Shown in pieces: positions 56,948-64,000 of a stretch of 64,000 bases of DNA. Made by a program: the position numbers and the translations under genes. The notes beneath the pieces were generated by a model, which searched no databases, was not told the DNA's origin, and saw nothing but the letters and a program-made list of their open reading frames with translations. Source of the DNA: Semisulcospira habei (Eukaryota; Mollusca; Gastropoda; Semisulcospiridae); assembly GCA_036245525.1 (NCBI GenBank), contig BTPG01000004.1, positions 234,517,289 to 234,581,288 of the forward strand, written 5' to 3'. Within the stretch, counting starts at the first letter, position 1. Each line of letters starts with the position of its first letter.

Positions 56948-57057
56948 GGCAGTGGGCAGATGTTCACATCTGCACGGGACATAGACGACCCCGCCCTCCA
57001 CGAGTCGCCTGCTGCCTTGCAGGCCTGGCCGCTTGGCTGCGGAAAGGCTAAGGGAGG
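56948..57057 (+). ncRNA. Possible HDV-like ribozyme fold at the LINE 5' end
   Basis: The first 8 bases (GGCAGTGG) can pair with 57009-57016, and CCCTCC (56994-56999) with GGGAGG (57052-57057). These pairings interleave as P1 and P2 do in HDV-like ribozymes. A P4-like hairpin (57019-57040) precedes GGCTAA (57046-57051), which resembles the catalytic-C joining strand. A convincing P3 is missing, and a hairpin fills 56956-56973. Speculative. Confidence 0.3.
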
Positions 57058-57619
57058 AAACCCCTGACATCAAAGCCCCCGTGTCTCCGGGGAAGGCTTT
57101 TGAGCCAGAGACTAGGACAAGGACAGTCTGATATAAAACCTACGACCCGAGGACCTCGATGCCATCGTCCCAGCTTGCTAGGCCATGGCAGATGAACCAA
57201 GGGTTTAAAGGGTGGGGCCAGTACTGCGCACACTGCACTCCACCAAAAAGCTCCACCGCGCAGGCTTTAGGAAACGTCCACGGACCATGACACTGACCAT
57301 TCCAAGTCCTGTAGCGACGGGCGAGGGGCGAAACGGCAGGTGAAAGATGTCACTGGAAGCCGCAGTCTCAAACCTGCATGCAGGCGGTTCAGGATATTGG
57401 TCGCCTGATGTTGACCTGGGGATGACAACATCACTCGGCACACCCTGAACGACCAAGCAGCCTTCTCTAGGGACAGCACTGCCTGCTCCACACGGAGAGG
57501 GGCCTAGAAAAGGTGGCCTAACCAAAGCTCGTCCCCTCACAACCCCAGTTGGCTAGCCGCGGTCAACGGGCATCTTCTCCTGCGGTCAAAAAACAAGAAA
57601 GAATAACGGATCCACTCTC

Positions 57620-60600
57620 ATGACGACCACGACCGGACTCAACGTAGCATGCTGGAACGTCCGAACCATGCTCGACACAGCAGACAGCGGACGCCCTGAA
57701 CGTCGCTCCGCCCTCATTGCCCATGAATTGCGGAGGTTAAACATCGACATCGCCGCGCTCAGCGAAGTACGCCTTCCGGACGAAGGCAGCCTCCAAGAAC
57801 TTGGTGCTGGGTACACCCTCTACTGGTCAGGCAGGCCTGCATCAGAAAGACGGCTTTCAGGCGTGGGTTTCATGGTCAAGACATCCATTGCGACTAAGCT
57901 GGAAAACCTACCAACGGGCCACTCAGACCGCATCATGTCCATGCGCCTCCCACTGAGACACCAGCAGCACGTCACCCTTCTCAGTGTGTACTCCCCAACC
58001 CTCCTGGCAGAGCCTGCTGAAAAGGACAAGTTTTACACTGACCTGCGCAGCCTCCTACAGAGTACCCCTGCAGACGACAAAGTCATCATCCTTGGCGACT
58101 TCAACGCCAGAGTGGGCCAGGACTCTGAAGCCTGGAAAGGAGTCCTCGGCAAGCATGGCGTGGGGAACTGCAATGACAATGGCCGCCTACTGTTGGAGTT
58201 CTGTGCGGAGCAGCAACTGGTCATTACCAACACTACTTTTCAGCAAAAGGACAGTCGAAAGACCACCTGGATGCATCCTCGCTCCAAACACTGGCACCTT
58301 ATCGACTATGTCCTAGTGCGTCAGAGGGACCGCAGTGACGTCCTCCTCACCAGAGTGATGCCCAGCGCAGAGTGCCACACTGACCACCGCCTTGTCCGCT
58401 GCAAACTCAGGCTCCACTTCAAGCCAAAACCCAAGAAATGGGGGCCCCCCAAGAAAAAGCTTGACGTTGCCAGCCTTCAGCGTGACGATGTGAAAGCTGC
58501 CTTTCAGACAGATTTACAGCGCAGGCTCAAAGACACAGCGGACCCAGTAGACTCCTCCCCTGAAACACTTTGGGAACAACTGAAAACTGCTATTGCAAAA
58601 TCCTCTGCAGAAGTCTTGGGTTTCGCCAGAAAGAAGAACAAAGACTGGTTTGACGAAAACGATGTAGAGATCCAGGAACACCTAGCAAAAAAAAGAGCCG
58701 CCCATCAGGCCCACCTAGCCCAGCCTTCCTGCCCTGTGAAGAAATCTGCCTTCCGCCTCGTCTGCAGCAGTCTCCAGCGCAAGCTCAGAGATCTCCAGAA
58801 TGAATGGTGGACCAGACTTGCACAGAGGACCCAGCTTTGTGCTGACAATGGTGACTACAGGGGCTTCTACGAAGCACTGAAAGCAGTGTATGGCCCCAGG
58901 CACCTGGTACAAAGTCCCCTGCGAAGCGCGAATGGCCAGGCACTCCTCACAGATAATACTTCCATCTTGAACCGCTGGTCGGAATACTTTCAGAGCCTCT
59001 TCAGCGCTGAGCGCACTGTTCAAGAAGCAGTCGTCCTACAAATCCCACACCTCCCAGTAAAGGTTGAATTGGACGAACCGCCCACCGCTGAAGAGACCCT
59101 CACAGCCATCCACCAGCTCAAGAGTGGCAAAGCAGCAGGCATTGATGGAATACCGCCAGAGATCTGGAAACGTGGAGGCACAGCACTGCACAACAAGCTC
59201 CATGACCTCTTTCTCTGCTGCTGGGAGGAAGGAACACTACCAAAAGATCTCCGTGATGCAGTCGTTATCACCCTGTACAAGAACAAAGGCGAGAAGTCTG
59301 ACTGTTCCAACTATCGGGGAATTACCCTGCTGTCCATTGCTGGGAAAATCCTTGCAAGGCTGCTCCTGAATCGGCTGGTACCTGCCATCGCTGAAGACCA
59401 ACTCCCAGAGGGCCAGTGTGGCTTCAGAGCAAACAGGAGCACCACCGATATGGTCTTTGTGCTGAGACAGCTACAGGAGAAGTGCCGCGAGCAGAACAAA
59501 GGGCTGTACGTAACATTTGTCGACCTAACAAAAGCGTTCGACACTGTGAGCAGGCAAGGCATGTGGCAGATCCTGGAGCGACTTGGCTGTCCCCCAAAGT
59601 TCCTCAACATGATTGTCCAGCTACACGAGGACCAGCAAGGCCAGGTCAGACTCAACAATGATCTCTCAGAACCATTCCCTATTCTCAACGGCGTAAAGCA
59701 GGGCTGCGTGCTGGCACCGACCCTCTTCACCATCTTTTTTAGCATGATGTTGAAGCAGGCCACAGTGGACCTCGATGATGACGATGCAGTGTACATCAGG
59801 TATCGTCTTGATGGCAGCCTGTTCAACCTTAGACGACTGCAGGCCCACACGAAAACCCTAGACCAACTGATTCGTGAGCTGCTTTTTGCTGATGATGCTG
59901 CCCTCGTTGCACACACAGAGAGAGCCCTGCAGCGCATCACGTCTTGCTTCGCAGATGCTGCCCAGCTCTTTGGACTCGAGGTCAGTCTGAAAAAGACAGA
60001 GGTCCTCCATCAGCCGGCACCCAAGACAGTGTATCGCCCTCCTCACATCACCATTGGCGAGTCTGAACTAAAGTCAGTGCACCAGTTTACTTACCTTGGC
60101 TGCATTATCACGTCGGACGCCAAGCTGGACAAGGAGCTTGACAGCAGGCTGGCAAAAGCGAACAGCGCTTTCGGGCGACTTTTCAAGCGGGTGTGGCACA
60201 ATCAACAGCTGAAAACAGGCACCAAGATCAGCGTGTACAGAGCTGTGGTCCTCACCACCCTGCTGTATGGTTCCGAGTCTTGGGCCCTCTACCGCAGCCA
60301 ACTACGACTCCTCGAACGCCTCCACCAGCGCTGCCTGCGTACCATCCTGGGCATTCACTGGAGTGACTATGTCACCAACGTCGAGGTCCTTGAACAGGCT
60401 GAAACTGTGAGCATCGAGGCTTTGCTGCTGCGGACACAGCTCCGCTGGGCGGGGCATGTCTCCAGGATGGAGGATCATCGCCTACCAAAGATCACCCTGT
60501 TCGGCGAGCTTGCTACTGGACACCGTGACAGAGGGGCACCAAAGAAGAGATACAAAGACTGTCTCAAGAAGTCACTTAGTGCCTGCCAAATCGACCACCA

Positions 60601-60847
60601 CCAGTGGTCTTCGCTTGCTGCGGACCGTGACACCTGGCGCTCCACCATTTACAAGGCAGCTGTCTCCTTTGAGGACTCTCACAGAGCTAGCCTTAAGGAC
60701 AAGAGGCTCAGGAGAAAAAACAGAGATGCCGCAGCTCAGAACCCTGGCCATACCTTCCCCTGCAGCCACTGCGGTCGAACCTGCCTGTCTCGGATTGGCC
60801 TCCGCAGCCACGAACAAGCCTGCAGACGTCGTGGGCAACTCCTATAA
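57620..60847 (+). CDS. LINE endonuclease-reverse transcriptase polyprotein
   Basis: 1075 residues, uninterrupted. Residues ~8-230 are an APE/EEP endonuclease: NVACWNVRT, a Glu in ALSEVRL, GDFNARVG, LIDYVL and a closing DHR, the expected catalytic set. Residues ~480-760 are reverse transcriptase: NYRGITLLS, CGFRANRST, FVDLTKAFDTV, GVKQGCVLAP and the catalytic FADD. Residues ~1045-1067 are a C-terminal C-x2-C-x12-H-x4-C zinc finger, probably nucleic-acid binding during target-primed reverse transcription. The first ATG in a good frame is at 57620. The single-ORF layout with a very short 3' UTR fits RTE-like clades, but clade assignment needs a tree. The intact frame and perfect target duplication suggest recent activity. 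Confidence 0.93.
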   Translation: MTTTTGLNVACWNVRTMLDTADSGRPERRSALIAHELRRLNIDIAALSEVRLPDEGSLQELGAGYTLYWSGRPASERRLSGVGFMVKTSIATKLENLPTGHSDRIMSMRLPLRHQQHVTLLSVYSPTLLAEPAEKDKFYTDLRSLLQSTPADDKVIILGDFNARVGQDSEAWKGVLGKHGVGNCNDNGRLLLEFCAEQQLVITNTTFQQKDSRKTTWMHPRSKHWHLIDYVLVRQRDRSDVLLTRVMPSAECHTDHRLVRCKLRLHFKPKPKKWGPPKKKLDVASLQRDDVKAAFQTDLQRRLKDTADPVDSSPETLWEQLKTAIAKSSAEVLGFARKKNKDWFDENDVEIQEHLAKKRAAHQAHLAQPSCPVKKSAFRLVCSSLQRKLRDLQNEWWTRLAQRTQLCADNGDYRGFYEALKAVYGPRHLVQSPLRSANGQALLTDNTSILNRWSEYFQSLFSAERTVQEAVVLQIPHLPVKVELDEPPTAEETLTAIHQLKSGKAAGIDGIPPEIWKRGGTALHNKLHDLFLCCWEEGTLPKDLRDAVVITLYKNKGEKSDCSNYRGITLLSIAGKILARLLLNRLVPAIAEDQLPEGQCGFRANRSTTDMVFVLRQLQEKCREQNKGLYVTFVDLTKAFDTVSRQGMWQILERLGCPPKFLNMIVQLHEDQQGQVRLNNDLSEPFPILNGVKQGCVLAPTLFTIFFSMMLKQATVDLDDDDAVYIRYRLDGSLFNLRRLQAHTKTLDQLIRELLFADDAALVAHTERALQRITSCFADAAQLFGLEVSLKKTEVLHQPAPKTVYRPPHITIGESELKSVHQFTYLGCIITSDAKLDKELDSRLAKANSAFGRLFKRVWHNQQLKTGTKISVYRAVVLTTLLYGSESWALYRSQLRLLERLHQRCLRTILGIHWSDYVTNVEVLEQAETVSIEALLLRTQLRWAGHVSRMEDHRLPKITLFGELATGHRDRGAPKKRYKDCLKKSLSACQIDHHQWSSLAADRDTWRSTIYKAAVSFEDSHRASLKDKRLRRKNRDAAAQNPGHTFPCSHCGRTCLSRIGLRSHEQACRRRGQLL

Positions 60848-60889
60848 AATCTTCGATCGCGAAGTCAAGCCAAGAGAGAGTCATCTGTG

Positions 60890-63800
60890 ATCTCATGTTC
60901 TTATATTGTCTGATCCTCAATCTTGTTGTGAAATCTGTAGCTAATCTTAGCATTGCTCATTGTAATGTACGACATGTCCCTTGCTTATATTGTCTGATCC
61001 TCAATCTTGTTGTGAAATCTGTAGCTAATCTTAGCATTGCTCATTGTAATGTACGACATGTCCCTTGCTTATATTGTGGGATCTTCTTGTGAAATCTGTA
61101 GCTAATCTTAGCATTGCTCATTGTAATGTACGACATGTCCCTTGCTTATATTGTCTGATCCTCCATCTTGTTCTGAAATCTGTAGCTAATCTTAGCATTG
61201 CTCATTGTAATGTACGACATGTCCCTTGCTTATATTGCCTGATCCTCCATCTTTTTGTGAAATCTGTAGCTAATCTTAGCATTGCTCATTGTAATGTACG
61301 ACATGTCCCTTGCTTATATTGTCTGATCCTCAATCTTGTTGTGAAATCTGTAGCTAATCTTAGCATTGCTCATTGTAATGTACGACATGTCCCTTGCTTA
61401 TATTGTCTGATCCTCAATCTTGTTGTGAAATCTGTAGCTAATCTTAGCATTGCTCATTGTAATGTACGACATGTCCCTTGCTTATATTGTCGGATCCTCA
61501 ATCTTGTTGTGAAATCTGTAGCTAATCTTAGCATTGCTCATTGTAATGTACGACATGTCCCTTGCTTATATTGTGGGATCTTCTTGTGAAATCTGTAGCT
61601 AATCTTAGCATTGCTCATTGTAATGTACGACATGTCCCTTGCTTATCTTGTCTGATCCTCCATCTTGTTCTGAAATCTGTAGCTAATCTTAGCATTGCTC
61701 ATTGTAATGTACGACATGTCCCTTGCTTATATTGTCTGATCCTCCATCTTGTTCTGAAATCTGTAGCTAATCTTAGCATTGCTCATTGTAATGTACGACA
61801 TGTCCCTTGCTTATATTGTCTGATCCTCAATCTTGTTGTGAAATCTGTAGCTAATCTTAGCATTGCTCATTGTAATGTACGACATGTCCCTTGCTTATAT
61901 TGTCTGATCCTCAATCTTGTTGTGAAATCTGTAGCTAATCTTAGCATTGCTCATTGTAATGTACGACATGTCCCTTGCTTATATTGTCGGATCCTCAATC
62001 TTGTTGTGAAATCTGTAGCTAATCTTAGCATTGCTCATTGTAATGTACGACATGTCCCTTGCTTATATTGTCTGATCTTGTTGTGAAATCTGTAGCTAAT
62101 CTTAGCATTGCTCATTGTAATGTACGACATGTCCCTTGCTTATATTGTCTGATCCTCCATCTTGTTCTGAAATCTGTAGCTAATCTTAGCATTGCTCATT
62201 GTAATGTACGACATGTCCCTTGCTTATATTGTGGGATCTTCTTGTGAAATCTGTAGCTAATCTTAGCATTGCTCATTGTAATGTACGACATGTCCCTTGC
62301 TTATATTGTCTGATCCTCCATCTTGTTCTGAAATCTGTAGCTAATCTTAGCATTGCTCATTGTAATGTACGACATGTCCCTTGCTTATATTGTCTGATCC
62401 TCCATCTTGTTGTGAAATCTGTAGCTAATCTTAGCATTGCTCATTGTAATGTACGACATGTCCCTTGCTTATATTGTCTGATCCTCAATCTTGTTCTGAA
62501 ATCTGTAGCTAATCTTAGCATTGCTCATTGTAATGTACGACATGTCCCTTGCTTATATTGTGGGATCTTCTTGTGAAATCTGTAGCTAATCCTAGCATTG
62601 CTCATTGTAATGTACGACATGTCCCTTGCTTATATTGTCTGATCCTCAATCTTGTTGTGAAATCTGTAGCTAATCTTAGCATTGCTCATTGTAATGTACG
62701 ACATGTCCCTTGCTTATATTGTCTGATCCTCCATCTTGTTCTGAAATCTGTAGCTAATCTTAGCATTGCTCATTGTAATGTACGACATGTCCCTTGCTTA
62801 TATTGTGGGATCTTCTTGTGAAATCTGTAGCTAATCTTAGCATTGCTCATTGTAATGTACGACATGTCCCTTGCTTATATTGTCTGATCCTCCATCTTGT
62901 TCTGAAATCTGTAGCTAATCTTAGCATTGCTCATTGTAATGTACGACATGTCCCTTGCTTATATTGTCTGATCCTCCATCTTGTTCTGAAATCTGTAGCT
63001 AATCTTAGCATTGCTCATTGTAATGTACGACATGTCCCTTGCTTATATTGTCGGATCTTGTTGTGAAATCTGTAGCTAATCTTAGCATTGCTCATTGTAA
63101 TGTACGACATGTCCCTTGCTTATATTGTCTGATCCTCCATCTTGTTGTGAAATCTGTAGCTAATCTTAGCATTGCTCATTGTAATGTACGACATGTCCCT
63201 TGCTTATATTGTCGGATCTTGTTGTGAAATCTGTAGCTAATCTTAGCATTGCTCATTGTAATGTACGACATGTCCCTTGCTTATATTGTCTGATCTTCTT
63301 GTGAAATCTGTAGCTAATCTTAGCATTGCTCATTGTAATGTACGACATGTCCCTTGCTTATATTGTCGGATCCTCAATCTTGTTCTGAAATCTGTAGCTA
63401 ATCTTAGCATTGCTCATTGTAATGTACGACATGTCCCTTGCTTATATTGTCTGATCTTGTTGTGAAATCTGTAGCTAATCTTAGCATTGCTCATTGTAAT
63501 GTACGACATGTCCCTTGCTTATATTGTCTGATCTTGTTGTGAATTCTGTAGCTAATCTTAGCATTGCTCATTGTAATGTACGACATGTCCCTTGCTTATA
63601 TTGTCTGATCCTCCATCTTGTTGTGAAATCTGTAGCTAATCTTAGCATTGCTCATTGTAATGTACGACGTGTCCCTTGCTTATATTGTGGGATCTTCTTG
63701 TGAAATCTGTAGCTAATCTTAGCATTGCTCATTGTAATGTACGACATGTCCCTTGCTTATATTGTCTGATCCTCGATCTTGTTGTGAAATCTGTAGCTAA

Positions 63801-63916
63801 TCTTAGCATTGCTCATTGTAATGTACGACATGTCCCTTGCTTATATTGTCGGATCTTGTTGTGAAATCTGTAGCTAATCTTAGCATTGCTCATTGTAATG
63901 TACGACATGTCCATTG
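60890..63916. repeat. 84/77-bp satellite with higher-order structure
   Basis: About 37 units containing ctgtagctaatcttagcatt and gtacgacatgtcccttgctt. The conserved core is nearly invariant. Variation is confined to a spacer of 28 or 21 bp (gatcctcaatcttgttgtga versus gggatcttcttgtga types), giving 84- or 77-bp units. Short ORFs of 62-174 codons break wherever a 77-bp unit shifts the frame. Confidence 0.95.
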
Positions 63917-63954
63917 CTTCTGGAGTATTGGGGAGAGGGGGAGGGGGAAGATGC

Positions 63955-64000
63955 GTGCGTGTGTGTGTGTGTGTGTGTATGTGTGTGTATGTGTGCGTGT
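63955..64000. repeat. (TG)n-rich end of window
   Basis: TG run with occasional TATG, after a G/A-rich stretch at 63925-63950. Confidence 0.85.

Larger units (their letters stand above)
56948..60878 (+). mobile_element. Full-length APE-type LINE (RTE-like), intact
   Basis: 3931 bp flanked by the 11-bp duplication AGTCATCTGTG (56937-56947, 60879-60889). A 672-bp GC-rich 5' UTR is followed by a single 1075-codon ORF. The 3' UTR is only about 31 bp, containing the hairpin cttcgatcgcgaag and ending ccaagagag, with no poly(A). Other copies in the window (38737, 45873, 24218 and its duplicate) share this 3' end and are 5'-truncated. Confidence 0.95.

Noticed and set aside
60895..63864. Series of 62-174-codon ORFs in the 84-bp array
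   Set aside because: 84 is divisible by three and lacks a stop in one frame. ORFs end exactly where 77-bp units occur.

Overview
This is a non-coding-rich, repeat-packed segment of an animal nuclear genome, most likely a marine mollusc and probably a gastropod. That placement is an inference from the style of the elements: tRNA-derived SINEs, palindrome-ended elements next to minisatellites, a Ty3/mag-like LTR element, and CR1/L2-like and RTE-like LINEs. There are spliced genes with GT-AG introns and no prokaryotic features. About half of the window is tandem repeats (unit sizes 27 to 93 bp) or simple repeats.

Layout. 1-5.3 kb: dispersed repeats, SINEs, a 68-bp minisatellite and a hairpin element. 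5.3-9.5 kb: a 92-bp minisatellite interrupted by an internally deleted LTR retrotransposon with a broken gag. 9.7-22 kb: microsatellites and 48-, 46-, 82-, 49- and 46-bp minisatellites, several long palindromes, and a truncated copy (18.7-19.7 kb) of the foldback element found later. 22.1-27.3 kb: a 66-bp-class minisatellite with a 1.1-kb retroposon, a LINE fragment and a clean 1576-bp tandem duplication. 28.2-33.5 kb: a 75-bp minisatellite split by a 4.5-kb foldback transposon (1.07-kb inverted arms, 3-bp target duplication) that carries a decayed reverse transcriptase/RNase H pseudogene.

35.3-45.6 kb: a 60-bp minisatellite split by a 9.9-kb block. The block contains one intact six-exon gene of 1580 codons, predicted to encode an N-terminal zinc-binding motif, a central unassigned region, a PIN/XPG-like nuclease domain and a TSO1-like CXC domain. 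45.6-51.5 kb: a 48-bp minisatellite split by a minus-strand LINE, followed by a gene exon (648 codons) with a 27-bp coding minisatellite and a PD-(D/E)XK-like nuclease signature. 52.2-53.5 kb: a solo LTR of the 5.5-kb element. 53.7-56.7 kb: broken CR1/L2-like LINE sequences on both strands around a 500-bp assembly gap. 56.9-60.9 kb: a full-length LINE with one intact 1075-codon endonuclease/RT ORF and an 11-bp target duplication. 60.9-63.9 kb: an 84/77-bp satellite with higher-order order.

Most of the window is explained by nested insertions into minisatellites, with target duplications that can be read directly. The strongest candidates for something new are the 9.9-kb nuclease-gene block, the PD-(D/E)XK gene, the foldback element, the hairpin-plus-minisatellite families, and a possible HDV-like pseudoknot at the extreme 5' end of the full-length LINE.
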